Positions 33,895 through 43,254 of a stretch of DNA of 64,000 nt are shown in pieces. Every line of letters begins with the position of its first letter. Position 1 is the first letter of the stretch. The DNA is from Mitsuaria sp. WAJ17 (GTDB lineage Bacteria; Pseudomonadota; Gammaproteobacteria; Burkholderiales; Burkholderiaceae_C), in NCBI RefSeq assembly GCF_014174515.1, contig NZ_JACJUG010000026.1, positions 1-64,000 of the forward strand, written 5' to 3'. A program made the position numbers and the translations under genes. The notes beneath the pieces were generated by a model. It was not told the origin of the DNA and did not search any database. It worked only from the letters and a program-made list of their open reading frames with translations.

Positions 33895-35367
33895 TCACAG
33901 GCTCTGCAGCGAGGCGGGGGCCGTCTGCATGAAGCGCTGCTGGCCGGGCTCGCGCAGTTGCCATTTCTCGGCCAGGGCCATAAAGCGGGTGGCGGACACC
34001 GGCCTTGAGAACCAGTGGCCCTGGTAGCCCACGCATCCCATGCTGCGCAGGCAGTCCAACTGGCGAATGTTCTCCACGCCCTCGGCCACCACCTCCAGGC
34101 CCATGTCCAGGCCCAGGTGGACGATGGTCTCGGCGATGCGGCAGGCGTCGGCGTCGTCGGGCAGGTCATGCACAAAGGACTGATCGACCTTGAGCTGGTC
34201 CAGAGGCAGCCCGCGCAGGCGGCTCAGCGAGGAAAAGCCGGTGCCGAAGTCGTCCAGCGCCAGGCGGATGCCCCGCTCGCGCATGCGCTGCATGCGTTCC
34301 TGGAGTTGTTCGAAGTTGTCGGAGTAGGCGGACTCGGTCAGCTCGAACTTCAGCAGCCCGGCGCGGGCCAGGGCGGGCGGGACGGTGGCGATGAGCTTTT
34401 CGGTGGCGCTCTCCGACTGCAGCTGAATGGAGCTGACATTGATCGAGATGGGAATGCCATGCAGCGGTCCGCCGTCCTGCCAGGCGATCAGCAGGCGGCA
34501 GACCTGTTCCAGCAGGCGCTGGCCGGCCGGCTCGATCAGGCCGGTGGCCTCGGCGATGGGCACGAACTCGGCCGGTGAGACCAGGCCTCGCTTGGGATGG
34601 CGCCATCGCATCAGCACCTCGGCGCCGATCAGCTCGCCCTCGGCATTGCACTGGGCCTGGAAAAAGGGCTCGATCTCCCCGGCCGCAATGCCCCGGGCAA
34701 AGTCCAGCTCCTGGGCCGAAGCCTGGCGCGCGTCGCGCAGCATGGTCACGATGCAGGCATAGGTCAGCAGGGCCGTCAGCACGGCCACCAGGCCCACGGC
34801 GACCTGGCGTGTCTGCAGCGGCACCGTGGGCGTATCGACCAAGCGCAGCTCGAAGGTCTGCAGCGCAACGAAGGCGCCCAGGATCAGCACCGACATCAGG
34901 GTCAGCAGCCAGCCCGGACGGTACTGCAGCAGGAAGTAGCTGCAGACGAAGAGCGGGATCAGGTAGAGCTGGGTGCTGCGCGGCACGCCTTCCGCGGGCA
35001 GGTCCGCCAGCAGGCTCAGCGCCAGCACCACCAGCCAGGCGCAGAAGCAGTAGAACACTGAGGCGGTGCGCGGCAGCTTGTGCTTCAGCAGCAGCAGGGT
35101 GAAGGCCGAGCAGGCGATCGCCATTCCCGGCATGCCGGCCACCCAGGGCCTGCCGATGAACAGGAAATGGGCCACCCAGGGCAGCGAACCGAGGATGGTC
35201 AGCCAGGCCATTACTCGCAGCACATGCTCGCGGCGGCGGGCAAAGGCCTGGGGCACGATGCCCTCGTTGGACTCCAGGCGCGACAGCGCCTGCCAGACGC
35301 CATGCCAGCGCCCCGCGAGATCGGGTGATCGTGTCTGTGCCGGACCCGGGCCCTGTGGGCTTCTCAT
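33895..35367 (-). CDS. Membrane-bound EAL phosphodiesterase
   Basis: A 490-residue protein with five or six membrane segments (about 55-220) and a C-terminal EAL domain (about 235-480). The catalytic set is complete: EVLMRW, INVSSIQ, ELTES, DDFGTGFSSL, LKVDQSF, AEGVEN and YQGHWFS. There is no GGDEF domain. It should hydrolyse c-di-GMP to pGpG at the inner membrane, opposing the diguanylate cyclase near 3 kb. Start set at 35367 by GGGAG five bases upstream. Stand-alone gene downstream of the decayed chemoreceptor. Confidence 0.87.
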   Translation of the reverse strand: MRSPQGPGPAQTRSPDLAGRWHGVWQALSRLESNEGIVPQAFARRREHVLRVMAWLTILGSLPWVAHFLFIGRPWVAGMPGMAIACSAFTLLLLKHKLPRTASVFYCFCAWLVVLALSLLADLPAEGVPRSTQLYLIPLFVCSYFLLQYRPGWLLTLMSVLILGAFVALQTFELRLVDTPTVPLQTRQVAVGLVAVLTALLTYACIVTMLRDARQASAQELDFARGIAAGEIEPFFQAQCNAEGELIGAEVLMRWRHPKRGLVSPAEFVPIAEATGLIEPAGQRLLEQVCRLLIAWQDGGPLHGIPISINVSSIQLQSESATEKLIATVPPALARAGLLKFELTESAYSDNFEQLQERMQRMRERGIRLALDDFGTGFSSLSRLRGLPLDQLKVDQSFVHDLPDDADACRIAETIVHLGLDMGLEVVAEGVENIRQLDCLRSMGCVGYQGHWFSRPVSATRFMALAEKWQLREPGQQRFMQTAPASLQSL

Positions 35368-35519
35368 CGCCGCTCCCTGCTGCGAATTCGCCGGGACCAT
35401 TGTGCATGCCCGCCCTGCGCCTTGCATGGCCCGTGGCCCGCGCGGGCCCCATGCGGCCCCGACCGGTGGGCAATCTGCCACAGACCGGCGCGGGCTGCAG
35501 CCGCGTGACGTGCCTTCGG

Positions 35520-36385
35520 TCAGCGCCCGCTGCGAGCCCGTCGGAAGTCGATGACCAGCTCTGCCAGGCGGCTGGCCTGCTCCTGCAGCGACTCAGCGGC
35601 GCTCTGCTCCACCGTGCTGGCCGAGATCTCGCCGACGATGCCGCTGACCCGGTTCACGCTGGCATTGATCTCCTCCATGGTGCTGGCCACCGGCCCCTGG
35701 ACGGCACCGCCGCGCTGGGCATCCTCCGCCGCGCTTCCGGCGAGCTGCTTGGCCGTGGCGGCGCTGTCGGCACTGTGGCTGACTCTGCCGGTCAGCTGAC
35801 AGGTGGCCCCGGCGGCCTGCAGCAGGTTGGAGGCGGTCTGTTCCGTGCGGTGGCTCAGGTCCAGGGTGCCCGAGACGATCCCGGCGCTGGCGGTCTGGAT
35901 GCTTTCGGTGCTCTCGCGCACCTCTCTGACGATGCGGTTCAGCGCACCCTTCATGCGGGAGCGCGCCCGCTGCACCTCGCCGATCCCGTCCTTCCGGCGG
36001 CTGTCCATGCGACCGCTGAGGTCTCCGTTGCCGATGCGTTTGGCCTCGCCCACCAAGGCCTTGAGCGGGGGCGCGATGGAGCGCACCAGGGACCATGTCC
36101 CCAGCTCCAGGGCCGCAACGATCACGCCCATCCGCGCGGCCACGCTCCACGCCGTGCGCATGCGCTCGGCGCCCGCGCGCACCTGCATGGCCTGTGCCTT
36201 GTCCGACTGGATCTGTACAAAGGCCTGCTGGGCCTACATCGCTTCCTGCTCAGCAGGTGGGAGGTAGGCAGTGCCGCGCCAGCCGTCATCATCGCGGTGC
36301 CCACGGTCAGCGCGATCACCGGCAGCCACAGGCGCGTCGCAATCGACAGATGCTTCGCGGGTTCTCCACTGATTCCACTGATTCT
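35520..36385 (-). pseudogene. Decayed methyl-accepting chemotaxis protein
   Basis: Pieces of a chemoreceptor in order but not in one frame. An N-terminal piece (HLSIATRLWLPVIALTVG, near 36360-36290) is in one frame; the rest (from about 36235) is in another, behind an in-frame TAG. After HAMP and the methylation helix, the protein reads NRVSGIVGEISASTVEQSAAESLQEQA: the signalling hairpin ([20 protein letters not shown]) is missing and the two arms are joined. A receptor without the tip cannot contact CheA/CheW. The longest open part is 35520-36188 (222 residues). Frameshift plus internal deletion make this a pseudogene. Confidence 0.75.
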
Positions 36386-36545
36386 TGTTGGCCGTCCCCG
36401 GGGCGTCGGAGGCGGCCCGGCTTCCGATCATGATTCCGTCACGCTGGCGCCGACAGCATTCCCGGGACGGTTCTGCGGCATTTCCGCTACGGCGGCGTTG
36501 GGAACGCTGGTAGGCTCCCGCTGTTTCCAGCGCAGCCTCCCTCCC

Positions 36546-37322
36546 ATGAGCTTTCTGGCCATCGACATCGGCAACACCCGCCTCAAGTGGGCACTCTACG
36601 CATCTCCCCAGCCAGGCGCTGTGGTGATGGCGCACGGCGCCGTGTTCTTGGAGAACATCGAGCGCCTCGCCGAGGATGAATGGCGGCGGCTGCCCGTGCC
36701 CCACAGCATGCTGGGCTGCAATGTGGCCGGCGATGCCGTTCGGCACCGGGTCGAGGAGCAGATCGAGCAGATGGAGTCCTGGGACCTGGAACCGCGCTGG
36801 GTCCATTCCACGCACCAGGCCGGCGGCATCGTCAATGGCTATGACCACCCCGGGCGATTGGGGGCGGACCGCTTCGTGGCCCTGGTCGGCGCCCGTTCCC
36901 ATGTGATGCAACGTGGCGCGCCGCGGGCGGTGCTGGTGGTGATGGTGGGCACGGCCGTGACGGTGGATGCCGTCGATGCCGACGGCCATTTCCTCGGCGG
37001 CCTGATCCTGCCCGGCCACGGCATCATGCTGCGCGCCCTGGAGAGCGGTACGGCCGGCCTGCGCGTGCCGACCGGCGAGGTGCGCGCCTTCCCCACCAAC
37101 ACCTCGGACGCGCTGACCAGCGGCGGTACCTATGCCATCACCGGTGCCATCGAGCGCATGCACCGCCACCTGGGCCAGCGCGCCGGGCACGAGCCCCTGA
37201 CGCTGATGACGGGCGGCGCGGGCTGGAAGGTCGCGCCGGCGCTGGAGGTGCGCCACGAGCTGGTCGAGAGCCTGCTCTTCGATGGCATCCTGGCCCTGCA
37301 GGCGCACCGTCTGGCGCTCTGA
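36546..37322 (+). CDS. coaX: Type III pantothenate kinase
   Basis: A 258-residue CoaX-type kinase, which makes 4'-phosphopantothenate as the first step of CoA synthesis and is unlike CoaA. Signatures: the phosphate loop AIDIGNTRLKWAL at the N-terminus, HPGRLGADRFVALVGA (catalytic Asp), VVMVGTAVTVDAV and LPGHGIMLRALESGTAGL. Start at 36546 gives the family-typical MSFLAIDIGN opening; no clear ribosome site precedes it. In many relatives coaX follows birA; here it follows a decayed chemoreceptor and faces the ABC transporter genes. Confidence 0.92.
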   Translation: MSFLAIDIGNTRLKWALYASPQPGAVVMAHGAVFLENIERLAEDEWRRLPVPHSMLGCNVAGDAVRHRVEEQIEQMESWDLEPRWVHSTHQAGGIVNGYDHPGRLGADRFVALVGARSHVMQRGAPRAVLVVMVGTAVTVDAVDADGHFLGGLILPGHGIMLRALESGTAGLRVPTGEVRAFPTNTSDALTSGGTYAITGAIERMHRHLGQRAGHEPLTLMTGGAGWKVAPALEVRHELVESLLFDGILALQAHRLAL

Positions 37323-37344
37323 ACGCGGAGCCGGCTTCGCCCGA

Positions 37345-38931
37345 TTAGGTCCGGGCGCGCCTCAGCATCAGCAGGCCCAGGCAGCTCAGGCCGGCCAGGG
37401 CGTAGACGCCCGCCGTCAGTGGCTGGGCCCGGCCATTGAAGCCCATCAGGTCCAGCCAGGGGAAGATTGCAGCCTGCGTGGCGGCATAGAGCCAGAACAG
37501 GAACAGGGCCAGGAAGGTGCGCGAGCCGGCGCTCCAGTGGCCCAGCAGGGCGCTGAGGCTGCTCAGCAGCAGCAGGCCGCTGAGCAGGGCCAGCGCCAGC
37601 ACGGGCGCCTGCAGCCCCCAGCGCAGCAGCACGGGGGCATGGAACAGCAGGCCCAGCAGCGCCGCGCTGGCAAAGGGAATCAGCTGCCGACGCTCGGGGC
37701 CTCCGGGGGCCACGGCGGCCAGCGCCAGCGTGCGCGCCTGGTGGTCCTGCGCGCCCAGCCCGCAGATCATCAGCCCCCAGGACGCCGTCGCGGCCACCAC
37801 CAGCGGGCCGAGTGCGCCCAAGGGCAGGCTGCTGCCGAGCAACAGCAGCACGGGCAGTGCCAGGAGCGCCCAGGGCTGGCCGATGAGGGCCAGGCAGGCA
37901 TTGGCCAGCACCTGGCCTGGCAGGCCGGGCACGCGGGCACACTGCGGCAGCAGCCGCCCGGACAGTCGGGCGAGGGGGCGCAGGGCGGTGCCCGCAGCCG
38001 AGCGCCAGCGCGGGCCGGTCTTGGCGGCCGTGGGCCTGACGCGGTCCGGGTCGTAGCGATGGAACAGCCAGAGGGCCGGCAGCAGCGGCAGCAGGGCCAC
38101 CAGCGCCGACACCAGCCGCAAGGCGACCAGCGGCCACGTCCACACGCCCTCGGGCAGATGGCCCACCCCCAGCGAGGGATCGAAGCTGGAGGCGCCGATG
38201 CTCACGCTGTGGGTGCCCATGAGCTGACCCAGGCGAATGGCCAGGGCCGACATGCCGGACAGGTCCAGGGCCTGCAGCGGATGCAGTGCTTGCGAAGCCT
38301 CGTCCAGGGTGAAAGGCAGCAGGGCAAACTGCCCCACCCAGCAGGCGAAGAAGAGCAGGTCGCCGCGGCGGCGCATCAGCGGTGCCCAGGCGTCGCACAG
38401 CAGGGCCAGGCTGGCGCACAGCAGCAGCGGAGGGCCCATGCCCAGCAGCCACATGGCCAGGTAGGGGCCTGGCTGCAGAGGGGCTTCGCCGTGCATCAGT
38501 TGCAGGAGCATCACCGTGATGAGATCGACACCGGCCAGGCTCATCAGGAAGGCCACGGCCCCCAGCCAACGGCTCAGCAGCAGCCCGGTGGCGGAGATCG
38601 GTGCCGTTGCCAGAAGGGCCGCCGTGCCGTATTGCAAGTCCTGCTGCGTGCGACCGCGAACCAGGAAAAAGCCCAGCAGGCCGAAGAGCAGGTTGGCCAT
38701 CATGCCGCCGCCCACGGACAGGGTGTTGCTGTCGTAGAGCATGCGCTGCTCCTTGACGGCGAACAGCGTCAGCTCACCGGCGTTGTCGGGAATCATGAAC
38801 CAGCTGGCCGCGATCACCAGCCCCAGGATCACGAGGCTGGAGCTGCGCCGCGCGCGCAGCCGCCACTCGTGACGGGCGAGGGCGAACACGAGGCCCGGTC
38901 TCGCGTCAAGGAATTCGTGCCTCGCGCTCAT
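37345..38931 (-). CDS. ABC transporter permease
   Basis: A 528-residue membrane protein with about 12 hydrophobic segments, resembling ABC-2 type permeases that pair with a single ATPase. The N-terminus has the usual cytoplasmic RHEWRLRARRSS segment before the first membrane helix. The ATG at 38931 overlaps the stop of the ATPase gene (ATGA), so the two are translationally coupled and form one exporter. Leu/Ala-rich with no substrate clue. It converges on coaX. Confidence 0.8.
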   Translation of the reverse strand: MSARHEFLDARPGLVFALARHEWRLRARRSSSLVILGLVIAASWFMIPDNAGELTLFAVKEQRMLYDSNTLSVGGGMMANLLFGLLGFFLVRGRTQQDLQYGTAALLATAPISATGLLLSRWLGAVAFLMSLAGVDLITVMLLQLMHGEAPLQPGPYLAMWLLGMGPPLLLCASLALLCDAWAPLMRRRGDLLFFACWVGQFALLPFTLDEASQALHPLQALDLSGMSALAIRLGQLMGTHSVSIGASSFDPSLGVGHLPEGVWTWPLVALRLVSALVALLPLLPALWLFHRYDPDRVRPTAAKTGPRWRSAAGTALRPLARLSGRLLPQCARVPGLPGQVLANACLALIGQPWALLALPVLLLLGSSLPLGALGPLVVAATASWGLMICGLGAQDHQARTLALAAVAPGGPERRQLIPFASAALLGLLFHAPVLLRWGLQAPVLALALLSGLLLLSSLSALLGHWSAGSRTFLALFLFWLYAATQAAIFPWLDLMGFNGRAQPLTAGVYALAGLSCLGLLMLRRART

Positions 38932-39803
38932 GCGACGACTCCCAGGCCCTGCGTGTCCGCATAACGCTGTGCCATCAGGGCCTCCTCGAGGCTGGGCAGG
39001 GCAGCCTGCGCTTCGGCGCAGGGACGCTCAGCATGGGCCATGCGGACCTGGATCAGGCCGCCCTGGCGCTGGGCCTGCAGCACATGGACCTGCTGGCGCA
39101 GGGACTCGTAATGGCCGGGCTCCAGCAGGGCGGTCCAGACCTGACCCTCCGCACGCGCCATCAAGGCCTCGGGGCTGCTGAAGGCCAGCAGGCGGCCGCG
39201 GCGCAGGATGGCCAGGTGGGTGGCCATGTTCTCGATGTCGGAGACGATGTGGGTGGAGACGATCACCAGGCGCGAGAAGCCCAGCTCGGACAGCAACTGG
39301 CGAAAACGCAGGCGCTCCTCGGGGTCCAGGCCGGCGGTGGGCTCATCGACGATCAGCACGTCCGGGTCATTGAGCAGCGCCTGCGCGATGCCCAGGCGCT
39401 GGCGCATGCCGCCCGAGAAGCCCGCGGCCAGGCGGTCGGCCTGCTCGTGCAGGTTGACCAGCTCCAGCAGATGCTGGATGCGGCGGCCGTCGCGCACGCC
39501 CTTGAGCGCGGCGAAGTACTGCAGGAACTCGCGTGCTGTCAGCTGCGGGTAGACGCCGAAGTCCTGGGGTAGGTAGCCCAGGCGGCGGCGCATCAGCTCG
39601 GGGCGGGCGACGATGTCCTGGCCGTCCAGCAGGATGCGGCCCTGGCTGGGCCGGCTGAGCGTGGCCAGCATCTGCATCAGCGTGGTCTTGCCGGCGCCGT
39701 TGTGGCCGACCAGGCCCACGAGGCCGGCGCCCAGCTCCAGGCTGAGGCTGTCGATGGCCCGGTGGTCTCCGAATGTCTTGACCAGGTTTTGAATGCTCAG
39801 CAT
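38928..39803 (-). CDS. ABC transporter ATP-binding protein
   Basis: A 291-residue ATPase of the CcmA/NatA-like export group. Walker A GHNGAGKTT (about 34-42), Q-loop YLPQDFG, signature FSGGMRQR, Walker B VLIVDEP and switch His in STHIVSD are all present. Residues 215-291 are an extra C-terminal domain seen in ABC-2 ATPases. GGAGG precedes the ATG at 39803. It works with the coupled permease in export of an unknown substrate. Confidence 0.88.
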   Translation of the reverse strand: MLSIQNLVKTFGDHRAIDSLSLELGAGLVGLVGHNGAGKTTLMQMLATLSRPSQGRILLDGQDIVARPELMRRRLGYLPQDFGVYPQLTAREFLQYFAALKGVRDGRRIQHLLELVNLHEQADRLAAGFSGGMRQRLGIAQALLNDPDVLIVDEPTAGLDPEERLRFRQLLSELGFSRLVIVSTHIVSDIENMATHLAILRRGRLLAFSSPEALMARAEGQVWTALLEPGHYESLRQQVHVLQAQRQGGLIQVRMAHAERPCAEAQAALPSLEEALMAQRYADTQGLGVVA

Positions 39804-39937
39804 GCCGCCTCCTCGTTGATCTGGCGCGCAGCGTAGCGAGGCGGCCCCGTCCTGGCGCGGGGATTCGGACAGAGTGGCGCAGCGCGAGGACAGGCTGCAG
39901 GGGTGCGGCAGAGACCGCCTGGCCCGCAGGTTCTGGT

Positions 39938-40729
39938 TCAGTCAGGGCGCTTGAGCTGGCGCAGCTCCTCGCGCACGGCGCCCAGCTCTTCGTGCACAGA
40001 GCGCAACTGGGCATGGAGATCGCGCAGGATGTCCTTCTCGACCTCGCGCTCGGTGCTCTCCACCCACATGGCGGCGATGGCCGCCGTCACCAGCGAGAGC
40101 ACTGCATAGCCCAGCAGCACCACGAAGACCGAGAAGATCTTGGCCGCGGCAGTGGTGGGCACGATGTCGCCGTAGCCTACGGTGGCGGCGGTGGTGAAGG
40201 CCAGCCACATGCCGTCGGCCGGTGTCTTGACGCGAGGCTCCAGCACCCAGAAGCCCACGCCGCAGAACAGCAGCACCACCAGGGCCAGCAGCAGCAGATA
40301 GCCCAGGCCCCCGCGCGTGACCCAACTCTTGATGGCCCAGACCATGCGCAGCAGGGTCAGCAGGGAGACGAAGAGCCGCCCTGCCAGGGCCATTCCTGAC
40401 TCGGCGCTGGGCGGCAGCAGGGCGGAGGCCAGCAGGCCCGCCATCAGCACCAGGTCCAGCATATTGCTGCGCCAGTACTGCTGCGGATGCGTGCACAGGC
40501 GCCCCACGCGCCACAGCGACAGGCCCACGAGGCCCGCTGCGGCCAGGTAGATGGCAACGGCCAGCGGCGTGGGCAGACTCTCGATCAGCTCGATGTAGAA
40601 GGCAGGAATGGTGCACAGCAGGGCGACCAGCACCGGCCAGCGCCAGCGCTGCTCCGCCTGCGTGGCGGCGGTGTTGAGCTGGCTGGGGCGTGAGAGGCCC
40701 CAGCTGCGGGTGCTGATGCGGTGTGGCAT
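39938..40729 (-). CDS. Voltage-gated-like potassium channel
   Basis: A 263-residue inner-membrane protein with six hydrophobic segments and a pore loop. The selectivity filter is TVGYGD in LAFTTAATVGYGDIVPTT (about residue 193). S4 is present as LRMVWAIKSWVTR but carries few charges, so voltage sensing is uncertain. The C-terminal 45 residues are a coiled coil (EVEKDILRDLHAQLRSVHEEL), which likely tetramerises the channel. It should let K+ pass down its gradient. Monocistronic; no RCK domain. Confidence 0.87.
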   Translation of the reverse strand: MPHRISTRSWGLSRPSQLNTAATQAEQRWRWPVLVALLCTIPAFYIELIESLPTPLAVAIYLAAAGLVGLSLWRVGRLCTHPQQYWRSNMLDLVLMAGLLASALLPPSAESGMALAGRLFVSLLTLLRMVWAIKSWVTRGGLGYLLLLALVVLLFCGVGFWVLEPRVKTPADGMWLAFTTAATVGYGDIVPTTAAAKIFSVFVVLLGYAVLSLVTAAIAAMWVESTEREVEKDILRDLHAQLRSVHEELGAVREELRQLKRPD

Positions 40730-40761
40730 GGCGCAAGCCTAAGGCCGGCGCGGCGGGTGCA

Positions 40762-40779
40762 GCTTGACGGCGGTCAAGC
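40762..40779. terminator. Hairpin downstream of hslU
   Basis: GCTTGAC-ggcg-GTCAAGC, a perfect 7-bp stem with a 4-base loop, 29 bases after the hslU stop. There is no T run on the minus strand, so it may be a weak or rho-assisted terminator, or only an mRNA end-stabilising hairpin. Confidence 0.4.
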
Positions 40780-40807
40780 CGCCTGACCCGCCTTCAGGGG
40801 ATGCCGC

Positions 40808-42157
<1,350 letters not shown>

Positions 42158-42188
42158 GGGGCGTCCTCGTTCGGTGCGGTGGCGGCGC

Positions 42189-42761
42189 TCAGGCGCGGGC
42201 GACGCTGTCCAGCGTCTCGAGGGTGTGGTTCTGGTTGGTGTAGATGCAGAGGTCGCCGGCGATCTCTAGGGAGCGCTTGACGATGTCTGCGGCGCCCAGC
42301 TCGCTGTGCTGCAGCAGGGCGCGGGCAGCGGCCTGGGCATAGGCGCCGCCGGAGCCGATGGCTACGATGCCCATCTCGGGCTCCAGTACGTCGCCATTGC
42401 CGGAGATGATCAGCGAGGTGTCGGCATCGGCCACCGCCAGCATGGCTTCCAGGCGGCGCAGCACCCGGTCCGTGCGCCAGTCCCGCGTGAGCTCCACGGC
42501 AGCCCGCACCAGGTGGCCCTGGTGCTTCTCCAGCTTGGACTCGAAGCGTTCGAACAGCGTGAAGGCATCGGCCGTGGCGCCGGCAAAGCCTGCCAGCACG
42601 CGCTCCTTGTAGAGCTTGCGCACCTTGCGCGCGCTCGCCTTCACGACGATATGGCCCAGCGTCACCTGGCCATCACCGCCGATGGCGACCTGGCCATTGC
42701 GGCGCACGCTGACGATGGTGGTCCCGTGAAACACCGGATCTTGGGAAGCAGATGCAGTCAT
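42189..42761 (-). CDS. hslV: HslV protease subunit
   Basis: A 190-residue proteasome-like peptidase. The nucleophile Thr follows FHG in the sequence FHGTTIVSVRRNGQVAIGGDG, so a 13-residue propeptide must be removed to free it; E. coli HslV has only Met there. GDGQVTLGHIVVK and the later IGSGGAYAQAAARAL are typical. The ATG at 42761 has GGAG five bases upstream; an ATG 12 codons earlier lacks one. It is the first gene of the hslVU operon. Confidence 0.95.
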   Translation of the reverse strand: MTASASQDPVFHGTTIVSVRRNGQVAIGGDGQVTLGHIVVKASARKVRKLYKERVLAGFAGATADAFTLFERFESKLEKHQGHLVRAAVELTRDWRTDRVLRRLEAMLAVADADTSLIISGNGDVLEPEMGIVAIGSGGAYAQAAARALLQHSELGAADIVKRSLEIAGDLCIYTNQNHTLETLDSVARA

Positions 42762-43254
42762 AGCCACTCCAGCTGGGGACAAGGAGGGCATTTTCAAGCC
42801 TGCGGCCGTTTGGGCGGCCGGTGCTTGAGGTCAGGGGCGGGGCGGGCAGCGGTTCGGCGCCAGGCCGAAAGAACCATCTTCGCGATGGTGGCTTGCTGGG
42901 CGCTGGCTGCGGCTTGACCGCAATTCATGCGCAGACTGGCTCCCCCCGACTCCGCCAACAGAGTCGCTGTGCCGCGAGCCCTCTATCGGACGCTCTCAGG
43001 CTCATGGGCCTTGAACACAAAGCGACGGGTCTTCACCGCACCCGGCCCCACACAGCGCCGCATAAAGAGCACACGGCGCAGCCGATGCTCGCCCCGCACG
43101 ACGCCTGCGGATCCGGCGTTGCCGGGCCGCCAGGCGTGCCTCCTTGAGGGGGCTGAGGTCGGGCACAAACGCCCTGGCGTTTGTGCCTGCCGAAGGACCG
43201 GGCCTTTGGCACGGTGCGCCCTGCAAGGGGGCGAAGCCGGTAGGGGGTGGTCAA
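42762..43254. other. Gap with REP-like inverted repeats upstream of hslV
   Basis: About 490 bases between hslV and the STAS-like gene. It must hold the hslVU promoter, but I could not place a heat-shock (-35 CTTGAA type) promoter with confidence. A small hairpin (ACCATC...GATGGT) is at 42870-42886. The part at 43120-43245 is packed with inverted repeats (see separate entry). No tRNA or small gene was recognised. Confidence 0.45.
43120..43245. repeat. Cluster of inverted repeats (REP-like)
   Basis: The main element is a perfect 12-bp dyad, GGCACAAACGCC-ct-GGCGTTTGTGCC (43162-43187). It runs straight into a second hairpin, TGCCGAAGG-accggg-CCTTTGGCA (43188-43211, one mismatch). They are flanked by two similar blocks, CCTTGAGGGGGC and CCTGCAAGGGGGC. 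The layout is like intergenic REP/BIME elements, between the end of the STAS-like gene and hslV. Confidence 0.55.
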
